Assembly (NCBI GenBank): GCA_017883125.1
Contig: JADGOD010000046.1
Span: forward strand, 1 to 29,762
DNA: 29,762 nucleotides
Source: Acidimicrobiales bacterium
GTDB lineage: Bacteria; Actinomycetota; Acidimicrobiia; Acidimicrobiales; RAAP-2
Reading direction: 5' to 3'
Made by a program: the position numbers and the translations under genes. Positions 7,557-14,212 of this stretch are shown here, one piece after another. The first letter of the stretch is position 1, and the number at the start of each line of letters is the position of its first letter. A model generated the notes under the pieces. The model was given only the letters and a program-made list of their open reading frames with translations, searched no databases and was not told where the DNA came from.

Positions 7557-8096
7557 TCACTCGACGTCGCCGCCGCTCAGACGGGGCACCTCGACGTCAG
7601 GGGTCCCCGCCCGGGCTGCTCGAACGGCTTCGGCGACCGACGCGGCTCCCCAGGCGACGCCCTCTGTCGCCACGGTGGCGTATGCCGGGTCGAGCAGGGA
7701 GAAGAACGGGGGACCGCTGACGCCGTAGGACAGCCAGGCATCGGGTGCGATCACGTGGTCGACCCCTCCGAGCATCTCGATGAGCCTTCCGGGCTCGGGC
7801 TCCTCGGCGCTCCGGAGGACCACGATGACGCGATCGGCCTCCCCCAGCCCGAGCGACGACGGCACCCGGGCGGCGGCGAACAGATCGAGGCACCCGTCGC
7901 AGTCCACCGAGAGGAAGAGAGCCAGCTGCCGGGGCTCCGTCGGACCGACCTCGATCGTGCGGCGGGACCCATCGAGGCGAACTCCGTCGAGCGGCACGAG
8001 CGCGATGCTCGACGCCCCGCTGCGAACGGCGATGGGCTTGGCTCCCTCGAGCACACGCGCCGCCTCTGCCGGGGACAGACGCGTTGGCCGTGTCAT
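7557..8096 (-). CDS. Thioredoxin-like fold protein with CDGC motif, unknown function
   Basis: A 179-aa cytoplasmic protein. The stretch LALFLSVDCDGCLDLF (Cys66, Cys69) has a strand leading into CxxC at the start of a helix, as in thioredoxin-fold proteins, and later SGPPFFSLLDP and VATEGVAWG resemble the second half of TlpA/MauD-like redoxins. No signal peptide or membrane segment is present. Start ATG 8096 overlaps the stop of the zinc-ribbon gene by ATGA, so the two are coupled. I know this only as an actinobacterial protein of unknown function; a thiol-disulfide role is inferred from the CxxC and fold cues. Confidence 0.72.
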   Translation of the reverse strand: MTRPTRLSPAEAARVLEGAKPIAVRSGASSIALVPLDGVRLDGSRRTIEVGPTEPRQLALFLSVDCDGCLDLFAAARVPSSLGLGEADRVIVVLRSAEEPEPGRLIEMLGGVDHVIAPDAWLSYGVSGPPFFSLLDPAYATVATEGVAWGAASVAEAVRAARAGTPDVEVPRLSGGDVE

Positions 8097-8344
8097 CCCC
8101 CTGGTTCTGCCGGCGGCTCATCGGCCGTCGCCTCTTGAGGGTCTTCGACCACCTCAACGGCCCGTCCGTGACCGCACCAGCGACACGTGACGGAGTCGAT
8201 CGACTGAGAGAGCGTGTGGACGTCTTCGACCTCGAGCTCACCGCCCACGGTGTAGTGGTGGAAGGCCTTGACCGTCGAGGTGGTCACAACATCGAAGCGC
8301 GTGAGGTTGCCACACGCAGCGCAGCGATAACGGGGAGAAGTCAC
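8093..8344 (-). CDS. Small zinc-ribbon protein, unknown function
   Basis: An 83-aa protein (86 aa if started at GTG 8353) with two CxxC pairs, RCAACGN near the N-terminus and TCRWCGHG about 43 residues later, forming a probable zinc ribbon. An acidic proline-rich tail follows (VEDPQEATADEPPAEPGG). I prefer GTG 8344 because TACCGT (TANNNT) lies 7 nt upstream, matching the leaderless pattern of other genes here, and because the residue series then begins directly with the ribbon. The stop overlaps the thioredoxin-like gene by ATGA. Function is unknown; nucleic-acid or protein binding is typical of such ribbons but not shown. Confidence 0.72.
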   Translation of the reverse strand: MTSPRYRCAACGNLTRFDVVTTSTVKAFHHYTVGGELEVEDVHTLSQSIDSVTCRWCGHGRAVEVVEDPQEATADEPPAEPGG

Positions 8345-8351
8345 GGCCGCC

Positions 8352-8357
8352 ACGGTA
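8352..8357 (-). promoter_or_regulatory. Putative -10 box before the zinc-ribbon gene
   Basis: Minus-strand TACCGT fits TANNNT and sits seven bases before GTG 8344. It supports that codon over GTG 8353 as the start. Confidence 0.35.
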
Positions 8358-8378
8358 CTCGCCTGAGCCGGCGGGATG

Positions 8379-9080
8379 TCAGAAGTGCCTGGTGAGCTGG
8401 GCCCGACGCCGAGAAGCCTCGTACGAGCTGAGCACCCCGTCAGCCTCCAGGCGGTCGAGCTCGTCGAGTCGGGCCGCCAGCGTGGCGGCGTGCGAACCTG
8501 AGATCGCCGGGGTTCCGCGGACCGGTGTGGGGTCGAGCTCGGTGACCACCGTGTACGTCGGCCAGTCGATCAGCTCCGGGATCGGCGGGGAGACCGACGC
8601 CTCCGGGGCGATGCTCATCTGGCGGAGGATGAGGCGCTGGAGCGCCTCGGGCCGCCGAAGCCGGTCCACCGCCCACGGCGAGCCATCCACCACCTCGATC
8701 ATCAAGGTGCCGCGGCGCAGCACTCGGTCGCTCAGCGATTGGGCGAGGTGCACGTCGATGATCCGCTCGAGGCGGATCTGCTCGGACGATCGCCGCGCCA
8801 CGCCCAGGGTCACCACCACCCTCTGGGTGGTGAGCGCGACCGTCCGGCTCCGCCAGGTGACGTAGCGGGCGGCGAGCCACACAAGAGGGACCGCACCGAT
8901 CACGATCGCCCCGGCTCGTCGAACAGCCAGGGGCCCCTGATGGACGCCGGTCAGGAGCCAGACCCCTGCGGCGAGAGCGATGAGCGTGGCGATCAGCGGC
9001 ATCACCAGGGAGCCGCGGTGGGAGCGAACCTCGACGACGATCTCCTCATCGGCTCCAAGTTGACGACGACCCAGTCCCAT
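8379..9080 (-). CDS. Membrane protein with bacterial PH (bPH2/DUF304) domain and C-terminal SHOCT motif
   Basis: A 233-aa protein. Residues ~24-46 and ~52-72 are hydrophobic helices, followed by the bPH2 core SRTVALTTQRVVVTLGVARRSSEQIRLERI, with the characteristic basic strand-turn pattern and GTLMIEVVDGSPWAVDRLRRPEAL. The last ~33 residues (LAARLDELDRLEADGVLSSYEASRRRAQL) match the SHOCT pattern, a short oligomerisation motif. ATG 9080 is preceded by AAGGAGGG immediately upstream and TAGCCT 9 nt upstream. bPH2 membrane proteins are known mainly by fold; their roles are poorly defined. It is transcribed away from the surface protein gene at 9200, with a 119-bp divergent gap. Confidence 0.82.
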   Translation of the reverse strand: MGLGRRQLGADEEIVVEVRSHRGSLVMPLIATLIALAAGVWLLTGVHQGPLAVRRAGAIVIGAVPLVWLAARYVTWRSRTVALTTQRVVVTLGVARRSSEQIRLERIIDVHLAQSLSDRVLRRGTLMIEVVDGSPWAVDRLRRPEALQRLILRQMSIAPEASVSPPIPELIDWPTYTVVTELDPTPVRGTPAISGSHAATLAARLDELDRLEADGVLSSYEASRRRAQLTRHF

Positions 9081-9089
9081 CCCTCCTTG

Positions 9090-9095
9090 AGGCTA
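9090..9095 (-). promoter_or_regulatory. Putative -10 box of the PH-SHOCT gene
   Basis: Minus-strand TAGCCT lies nine bases before ATG 9080. The intervening CAAGGAGGG also resembles a Shine-Dalgarno site placed too close to the ATG, so the transcript may be leaderless or nearly so. Confidence 0.35.
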
Positions 9096-9199
9096 CCGGT
9101 GCGCCACCTTCGATCGGGGAACCTGGCACGGCGCGCTCGTTTGGCATAAAGTTCCAGGTCATAAGCCTTCCTCGTCCCTTCGTACGGGTCGTAGGGACG

Positions 9200-11503
9200 T
9201 TGGGTCTCCTCGTCCTCACGATGCTGCCGTTGAGCGTGGCCCAATCGGCGCGCGCCGCACCGCCTCCTCCCCACGACGGCCCAGCCCCCTGCACCGCCGG
9301 GCCACCCCCAGATCCCTACCGTGGCTACTGCGCCACCTATGGCGGTGCGAACACCTACTTCGGCTCCTACGGCCTCGGCTTCCCGACGCCGCTGGGTTGG
9401 GGGATGTGCGCATGGCCGGCGGGATCCGGCGGCGCCTATCCATCTCCCTTCTACAACTACGCCCTGACCGATCCGCCCACCGGAGCGGATACCAGGGATC
9501 TGATGGCCTTCGGGTTCGCCATGTCCGAAGCGGTGGTGACCGGGTTCTGGGCAGGGAACGGATCGTTCAACGCGGACCAGGCGGCGGTGGCCGCCAAGCT
9601 CTACTACGACGCCCTGGCGTGGCACACGCCGCTGCCGTCGATGGATGCCGGGGTCACCGCGGCCGTCTCGATCCTCTACAACCTCACCGTGAACGCGATC
9701 GACGCCACGGCCCCTCCGGTGCTCGGCGTGAGCCTTCCCGGCGGAGCGACGTCCTTCACCACCTCGACCACGGTGACCGTCACGATCAACTTCCCAGGCT
9801 CGAATCAGCCCCTGGCGGGGGTCACCGTCCTCCTCGGGCTCCAGAACGCCACCTTCGATGCCAACGGTGCGACGGCGATCAGCGGCGTGACCGATTCCAG
9901 CGGGGTGGCGTCGTTCCCGCTCACCGCCTCGGGACCCGTTGTCTCGGTGACGTTGACCACGGTGACCCGGGTCGGTCAGTACGGGATCCTCTTCCTGCGT
10001 CCGACCACCGGGCAGCTCAACGCCCAGGAGATCGTCGCCGCCGCCGACCCCATCGGGATGAGCCGAGTCGACGTCTTCACCGCAAACGCCCCCGGACCCC
10101 CGCCCCCGCCCCCGCCGGCCCCTGGATCGGTCTCGGTCCACAAAGAGGGCAACGACCCCGGCTACTTCTCCGTCGTGGGCGCGCAGTTCGAGGTCTTGAG
10201 CGGTTCGACGGTGCTCGACACGCTCTCGATCGATGCGTCAGGCAACGCCGGCCCGAGCGCTCCCCTCGCCCCAGGCTCCTACGTCCTGCACGAGTCGGTC
10301 CCGCCGCCGGGCTATCAGCCCGTGGCGGACCATCCCTTCGCCGTGCTCGCCGGGACGAACACGGCGATCTCGCTGACCGGGGCCGACGGCGATCTCGTCT
10401 ACCCCGCCCAGGTGACCATCTTCAAGCGAGACCGCATCACCGGCGTCCCTCTCGCCGGTGCGGTCTTCGACGTCGCCTTCGACCCGACCAACTCCGGCAG
10501 CTTCACGCAGGATCTCGGCACCTGCACGACCGACGCCGGCGGTCAGTGCGCCCCGACCGGCAACGACGGCAGCGACCTGCTGCCCGGGGACTACCAGGTC
10601 ACCGAGGTCGCAGCCCCACCGGGATACGCCTTGGATCCGTCGAGCACCGTGCGGCGCGTCGAGCTCGGTGCCGGGGAGGCGGGCACGGTGACGTTCACCG
10701 ATGTCGAGGCGACGACGTCGCTCTTCGTGCAGAAGTCGAACGCCACCGAACCGAACCAGGGTGTCCCCGATGCGACCTACGACCTCTTCGTCCAGGGGCC
10801 ACCGCCCCAGTCGACGCCACCGACGCCCCCACCGGGGACGCCCACGTTCGCGAACATGACCTGGTACGCCATCGGCACCACCGATGCCGGCGGTCATCTC
10901 GGGTTCACGATCCCGGTGGGCTACTCGTGGTGCGTCCTCGAGCGATCCGCCCCTCAGGACTTCCTCATCGACCCCGGCCTCCGCTGCACCGCCCGGATCG
11001 ACGCGACCACGCCAGACCCGGTCAAGACCGTGGCGGTGAGCGAGGCGGTGGCCTCGGTGACGCTCGACGCCTACAAGTTCAACGCCTCCCACCCAGGAGA
11101 GAGGATCCCCGGAGCGAGCTATGCCCTCTTCGTGAACGGTTCCTTTCCGATCGGCTTCACGCCTCCCCCAGTTCCCGCCGCCATCAGCGTCCCGCCCGGG
11201 ATGTCTCTCTTCGCCACCGCCACGACGGATGCTGCGGGCAGCCTCTCGTTCACCGTGCCCTCCGGATACGCCTGGTGCCTCGAGGAGGTCGGCGTCCCGA
11301 CGGGCTACCTGAGAGATGACGGCCTGCACTGCACGGCGGTCCTCACCTCCTCGGGCGCGCTGCGAGGGCCCACCCTCGCACTTCCTGAGCTGGCCGCCAC
11401 CGGAACCACGATCCCGTTGGGTCTCGGTGTCCTGCTCGTGGGATCCGGGGTGGCCCTCGTCGGCGCCTCTGGTGCCTCTCGACGTCGCCAGGGTCGCCGG
11501 TGA
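9200..11503 (+). CDS. Cell-wall surface protein with four SpaA/prealbumin-like domains and LAATG sorting signal
   Basis: A secreted, wall-anchored protein of at least 767 aa. It has an N-terminal hydrophobic signal ending near AQSARA; a ~150-residue N-domain with Cys31, 44, 70 and a DQAAVAAKLYYDALAW helix; an Ig-like region (~175-290); a proline linker (298-308); four prealbumin-like domains (~310-397, 403-503, 505-615, 617-718); then LAATG (731-735), a hydrophobic helix and an RRRQGRR tail. Each repeat pairs an early lysine (VSVHKEG, VTIFKRD, LFVQKSN, LDAYKFN) with a later E-box Glu (HESVPPPGY, TEVAAPPGY, LERSAP, LEEVGVPTGY), the pattern of self-crosslinking isopeptide domains. LAXTG is the class E sortase signal of actinobacteria. 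Start is uncertain: TTG 9200 lacks a basic n-region, the frame stays open upstream (PRPFVRVVG), but no ATG, GTG or TTG is found there. No sortase is in view. Confidence 0.82.
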   Translation: MGLLVLTMLPLSVAQSARAAPPPPHDGPAPCTAGPPPDPYRGYCATYGGANTYFGSYGLGFPTPLGWGMCAWPAGSGGAYPSPFYNYALTDPPTGADTRDLMAFGFAMSEAVVTGFWAGNGSFNADQAAVAAKLYYDALAWHTPLPSMDAGVTAAVSILYNLTVNAIDATAPPVLGVSLPGGATSFTTSTTVTVTINFPGSNQPLAGVTVLLGLQNATFDANGATAISGVTDSSGVASFPLTASGPVVSVTLTTVTRVGQYGILFLRPTTGQLNAQEIVAAADPIGMSRVDVFTANAPGPPPPPPPAPGSVSVHKEGNDPGYFSVVGAQFEVLSGSTVLDTLSIDASGNAGPSAPLAPGSYVLHESVPPPGYQPVADHPFAVLAGTNTAISLTGADGDLVYPAQVTIFKRDRITGVPLAGAVFDVAFDPTNSGSFTQDLGTCTTDAGGQCAPTGNDGSDLLPGDYQVTEVAAPPGYALDPSSTVRRVELGAGEAGTVTFTDVEATTSLFVQKSNATEPNQGVPDATYDLFVQGPPPQSTPPTPPPGTPTFANMTWYAIGTTDAGGHLGFTIPVGYSWCVLERSAPQDFLIDPGLRCTARIDATTPDPVKTVAVSEAVASVTLDAYKFNASHPGERIPGASYALFVNGSFPIGFTPPPVPAAISVPPGMSLFATATTDAAGSLSFTVPSGYAWCLEEVGVPTGYLRDDGLHCTAVLTSSGALRGPTLALPELAATGTTIPLGLGVLLVGSGVALVGASGASRRRQGRR

Positions 11504-11524
11504 CCCGCCGGTGACCCGCCGGTG
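11496..11524. repeat. 11-bp tandem repeat (2.6 copies) across the surface-protein stop
   Basis: GCCGGTGACCC occurs at 11496-11506 and 11507-11517, and the first seven bases recur at 11518. The first copy contains the TGA stop of the surface-protein gene. It probably arose by slippage. Confidence 0.8.
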
Positions 11525-11569
11525 GCATGATCGTGAGGTGAGCCTCCGGCACGACTCCAGGGACAAGCG

Positions 11570-12085
11570 GTGAGCCCATCGGTCAACGGCCTCGAGCGCC
11601 TCACCCAACGCCTGGCCGAGCAGATCGTCTCGCGGGTCATCGAGCTGATCGACGTGGACGCCATCGTCCAGAAGGTCGACATGCAGAAGGTCGTGGACAA
11701 GGTCGATGTCGATGGGCTCATCCAGCGCGTCGATGTCGCGGCCGTCATGGAGCGGATCGACGTCGACGATCTGATCAGCCGCATCGACGTCAACGCCCTC
11801 ATGGACAAGATCGACGTGGCCGAGCTGGCCAGTCGGATCGACATCGACGCCTTGATCGAGCAGACCGAGCTCGGCTCGATCATCGCTCGGTCCACCACCA
11901 GCGCCGTCACCGAGGGCCTCGACCTGGTGCGGAGCCAGGGAGTCGGCCTTGACGACTTCACCAACCGGTGGGTGAACCGGATCCTGCGGCGCAAGGGCCC
12001 GATCCCCGCGGGCCCGCCCCTCCTGGTCGGGATCTCTGGAGCGCTCCCCGCCGGGTCCGCGACGAGCCAAGGGGGGGCATCGTGA
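11570..12085 (+). CDS. Nonapeptide tandem-repeat protein coupled to an RDD membrane protein
   Basis: A 171-aa protein with no signal peptide. From residue 27 to 98 it is eight gapless nine-residue repeats with the pattern [IV]D[VIM]xx[LIV][IVMA]x[RKQ]: IDVDAIVQK, VDMQKVVDK, VDVDGLIQR, VDVAAVMER, IDVDDLISR, IDVNALMDK, IDVAELASR, IDIDALIEQ. TELGSIIAR (99-107) is a degenerate ninth copy. A conserved tail follows (ARSTTSAVTEGLDLVRSQGVGL, then DDFTNRWVNRILRR). I recall similar repeat and tail sequences attached or adjacent to RDD proteins in actinobacteria; their function is not known to me. GTG 11570 has AGGGA 6 nt upstream. Its stop overlaps the RDD start by GTGA. The repeat could form a solenoid or membrane-associated helical array. 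Confidence 0.85.
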   Translation: MSPSVNGLERLTQRLAEQIVSRVIELIDVDAIVQKVDMQKVVDKVDVDGLIQRVDVAAVMERIDVDDLISRIDVNALMDKIDVAELASRIDIDALIEQTELGSIIARSTTSAVTEGLDLVRSQGVGLDDFTNRWVNRILRRKGPIPAGPPLLVGISGALPAGSATSQGGAS

Positions 12086-12615
12086 GCCCCAGGCCTCACG
12101 GGATCACCCGCCAGGGGCACTACGCCGGAGCGATCAGCCGGCTCGTGGCCTTCGGCGCCGACATCGCATTCGCGTGGCTGGTGCTCCTGGTGATCCTCGC
12201 TGGGATCAGCGCTGCAGTCTCCCTGATCGTGGGGCAGGCCGTGAACCTGAGGAGCTTCCACGTCCTCGGGATCGTCCTGCTGCTGGTCTGGTATCCGATC
12301 TACTTCGCCTACCAGTGGGCGCTCAGCGGCAAGACACTCGGAATGGCCCTCTTCGGCCTTCGCGTCGTGACCGCAGAGGGACGACCGGTCGAGACCCGCC
12401 ACGCCATCGTCCGCACCCTGGTGCTCCCGTTCTCGATCGCCATCTTCGCCCTCGGGCTCTTCGGGATCGTCCTGCGGGTCGATCACCGCGGGTGGCACGA
12501 TCGCGTGGCGCGGACGTGCGTCGTCTACGACTGGGACGCTCGAGCCGCCCGCCTCCGGTGGCTGGCTCGCAAGCACGACTTCCCCGCCGCCCGGGCCCCG
12601 GCCACCCAGGCCTGA
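12082..12615 (+). CDS. RDD-family membrane protein
   Basis: A 177-aa integral membrane protein. The RDD pattern begins AGAISRLVAFGADIAF, giving Arg and Asp in the first helix. Further helices are at about residues 27-50, 57-75 and 109-130, with the conserved GKTLGMALFGLRVVTAEGRP loop between helices and RGWHDRVARTCVVYD at the end. GTG 12082 is chosen because it overlaps the preceding stop (GTGA) and has a G-rich ribosome site (AAGGGGGGG); a start at 11968 would give a non-homologous leader overlapping the repeat gene. RDD proteins are proposed transporters or membrane scaffolds, with substrate unknown. Translational coupling to the nonapeptide-repeat protein suggests the two work as one unit. 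Confidence 0.87.
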   Translation: MSPRPHGITRQGHYAGAISRLVAFGADIAFAWLVLLVILAGISAAVSLIVGQAVNLRSFHVLGIVLLLVWYPIYFAYQWALSGKTLGMALFGLRVVTAEGRPVETRHAIVRTLVLPFSIAIFALGLFGIVLRVDHRGWHDRVARTCVVYDWDARAARLRWLARKHDFPAARAPATQA

Positions 12616-12671
12616 CCCGACGCCCCCCGGCGCCGGTCCAGCGGATCAGAGCGCACGAGGCAGCGCGCCGC

Positions 12672-13040
12672 TCAGCGGTTCCGGAGCTGGTGCGCCGCCA
12701 TGTCGAGGTACCCCACGAGATCGGCACGGTCCTCGTCGCCCATGTCCATCGAACCGACCGCCGCCTTCATGTGCGTGATCCACGCATCACGGGCTCTCTT
12801 GGTGATGACGTAGGGCGCATGGCGCATCCGGAGCCTCGGGTGCCCGCGGATCTCCTGGTACAGGGCCGGACCGCCCCAGTACTGGGCCAGGAAGGTCGCC
12901 AGGTGCACCTTGCCCGGCTCAAGGTCCTCGGGGTACATCGGCCGGAGGATCTCGTCGGTCTCGACGCCGTCGTAGAAGTGCTCGACAAGGGTCACGAAGA
13001 ACGGCATGCCGCCGACTCGGTCGTAGAGCGTCTCATCCAT
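12672..13040 (-). CDS. glbO: Group II truncated haemoglobin (GlbO type)
   Basis: A 122-aa 2-on-2 globin that binds haem and handles O2, NO or peroxide in the cytoplasm. It aligns closely with mycobacterial GlbO: Tyr23 (B10), Tyr36 in MYPEDL (CD1), the QYWGGP turn, proximal His74 in RLRMRHAPY and Trp87 (G8) in RDAWI. ATG 13040 is chosen over the open frame from 13154 because the extension overlaps the tRNA and is not globin-like, and because TAGGTT lies 7 nt before this ATG (leaderless). Its gene converges with the RDD gene across 56 bp. Confidence 0.93.
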   Translation of the reverse strand: MDETLYDRVGGMPFFVTLVEHFYDGVETDEILRPMYPEDLEPGKVHLATFLAQYWGGPALYQEIRGHPRLRMRHAPYVITKRARDAWITHMKAAVGSMDMGDEDRADLVGYLDMAAHQLRNR

Positions 13041-13047
13041 GGCATCG

Positions 13048-13053
13048 AACCTA
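13048..13053 (-). promoter_or_regulatory. Putative -10 box of leaderless glbO
   Basis: Minus-strand TAGGTT lies seven bases before ATG 13040 with no ribosome-binding site between, and so also supports the short globin start. Confidence 0.45.
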
Positions 13054-13097
13054 CCCGGCGCAACCAGGCCAACTTCGACTCCACAGAGAACTTCCCG

Positions 13098-13103
13098 TAG
13101 ACT
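13098..13103 (+). promoter_or_regulatory. Putative -10 box of tRNA-Gly
   Basis: TAGACT lies 36 bases before the mature tRNA 5' end. TTCGAC at 13074-13079, 18 bp upstream, is a weak -35 candidate. The intervening leader would be removed by RNase P. Confidence 0.4.
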
Positions 13104-13139
13104 CGTGGGCGTCGTGGGGTCTTGCCCGCGACCACTCAT

Positions 13140-13210
<71 letters not shown>

Positions 13211-13217
13211 CTCGCAC

Positions 13218-13231
13218 GTGCCGAACGGCAC
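13218..13231 (+). terminator. Small hairpin just after tRNA-Gly
   Basis: GTGCC GAAC GGCAC forms a 5-bp stem with a 4-nt loop seven bases after the tRNA. It lacks a T run, so it is only a possible terminator or processing element. Confidence 0.3.
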
Positions 13232-13430
13232 CGGTGACGTGCTCGTCGCTCGGCGCCATCCGGTCCGCTGCCCCGAGGCGTGAAGTGTCCGGCGCCGCTC
13301 GTCGGGTCCTCCGCTGAGGCCGAGCAACGACACCGGAGCGCACTCGGATCCGACGGGGGCATCCGGGGGTTCTCAGTGCCGTGAGGCTCCGCTCTGCTCG
13401 TCCTCGACGCGAACCTGGAGCGAGCGCTGA

Positions 13431-13471
13431 GGCCGAATGATCCGAAACCCTCATCTCAGGATCATTCGGCC
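13431..13471. terminator. Perfect 13-bp inverted repeat, probable bidirectional terminator
   Basis: GGCCGAATGATCC (13431-13443) pairs perfectly with GGATCATTCGGCC (13459-13471) around a 15-nt loop. It lies between convergent tRNA-Gly and the lipoprotein gene, 40 bp after the latter's stop. There is no T tract, so it may instead be a protein-binding site or an RNA-stabilising hairpin. Confidence 0.5.
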
Positions 13472-13510
13472 GCGCACTCTCTCCACGCCCGTTGATGGAC
13501 CCCTTGGGGA

Positions 13511-14212
13511 CTACTTCTTGGTGAAGGTTCCCTCGAGGTGCCACACACCGGTGAACCCGTTGAAGGGGCCACCGACGATCTGGCTCGACCAGTCCAGGGT
13601 GTACGCACCGGTCGACGGGTTGTAGGTGCCGGTCGCATCGACCGTGTTCCCCGGGTGCGAGCCGTCAGGCTTGGGTGAACCCTGGTTGAACTGCTGGCCG
13701 TTCCAGGCCACGCTCAGCGCGCTCAGCACGGCGCTGAGCTTGTTCGAGGCGCTGGCCGTGACCGATGGGACCGGAACGGCGATGCCGCTCTGGGGGTCGG
13801 TCGGATTGCTCGAGAGGGCGAAGTTCACCGCGAAGAACTTGACCGGCTGGATGATCTTGGCCGCCAGGCCGTTCTTCGTTGCGTCCATCGGCGGGATCGG
13901 CTGCGTCTGGTACGAGCCGGTGATCAGGCCACCGTCGGTCCCCGGGCTCAGCGGGCTGTAGCTGTTCGTGGCGCAGGTCGAGTCGGAGTTGGCGATGAAC
14001 GGGCCCTTCGCCGTGGTCCCGCCGGCGGCGACCATGCGGAAGTACGAACCCGACGTCGTGGCGGCGGTGCACGATCCAGCGGTGATCTTGAACACGCCGA
14101 CCAGCTTGCCGGGTCCTGTCGTCGGGGTGCTGCTCGAGCTGCTCGAGCAGGCGCCCAGGCCGACGACCATGGCCGCAGTGGCGGCAATCGTGGCGATGCT
14201 TCTTCTCTTCAT
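13511..14212 (-). CDS. Secreted lipoprotein of unknown function
   Basis: A 233-aa exported protein. The basic n-region MKRR, an alanine-rich h-region and the lipobox LGAC (Cys22) mark it as a lipoprotein, followed by a serine-rich linker (residues 23-28). The mature part is rich in Thr, Ser and Gly with strand-like segments, including KLVGVFKITAGSCTAATTSGSYFRM, GGLITGSYQTQP, and near the end GTYNPSTGAYTLDWSSQIVGGPFNGF then HLEGTF. Cys48 and Cys80 could form a disulfide. I do not recognise the family; the beta-rich C-terminus resembles a lipocalin-like or streptavidin-like barrel only in general character. ATG 14212 overlaps the upstream stop by ATGA, so it is co-translated with the duplicated membrane protein. 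Confidence 0.82.
   Translation of the reverse strand: MKRRSIATIAATAAMVVGLGACSSSSSSTPTTGPGKLVGVFKITAGSCTAATTSGSYFRMVAAGGTTAKGPFIANSDSTCATNSYSPLSPGTDGGLITGSYQTQPIPPMDATKNGLAAKIIQPVKFFAVNFALSSNPTDPQSGIAVPVPSVTASASNKLSAVLSALSVAWNGQQFNQGSPKPDGSHPGNTVDATGTYNPSTGAYTLDWSSQIVGGPFNGFTGVWHLEGTFTKK

Larger units (their letters stand above)
13211..13510. other. Intergenic stretch without a recognisable gene
   Basis: About 300 bp between tRNA-Gly and the convergent lipoprotein gene. Open frames crossing it overlap the tRNA or are arginine-rich and not protein-like. It holds the small hairpin at 13218-13231 and the long inverted repeat at 13431-13471, and otherwise nothing I can identify. No direct repeat of the tRNA 3' end was seen, so no sign of an integrated element. 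Confidence 0.6.

Noticed and set aside
9397..11319. 640-codon plus-strand open frame inside the surface-protein gene
   Set aside because: Shadow frame with arginine-rich, non-protein-like composition caused by high G+C.
10238..12070. 610-codon open frame on the minus strand under the surface-protein and repeat genes
   Set aside because: Arginine-, aspartate- and glycine-rich translation with no recognisable motif; the plus-strand genes show clear domains, signal peptide and repeats.
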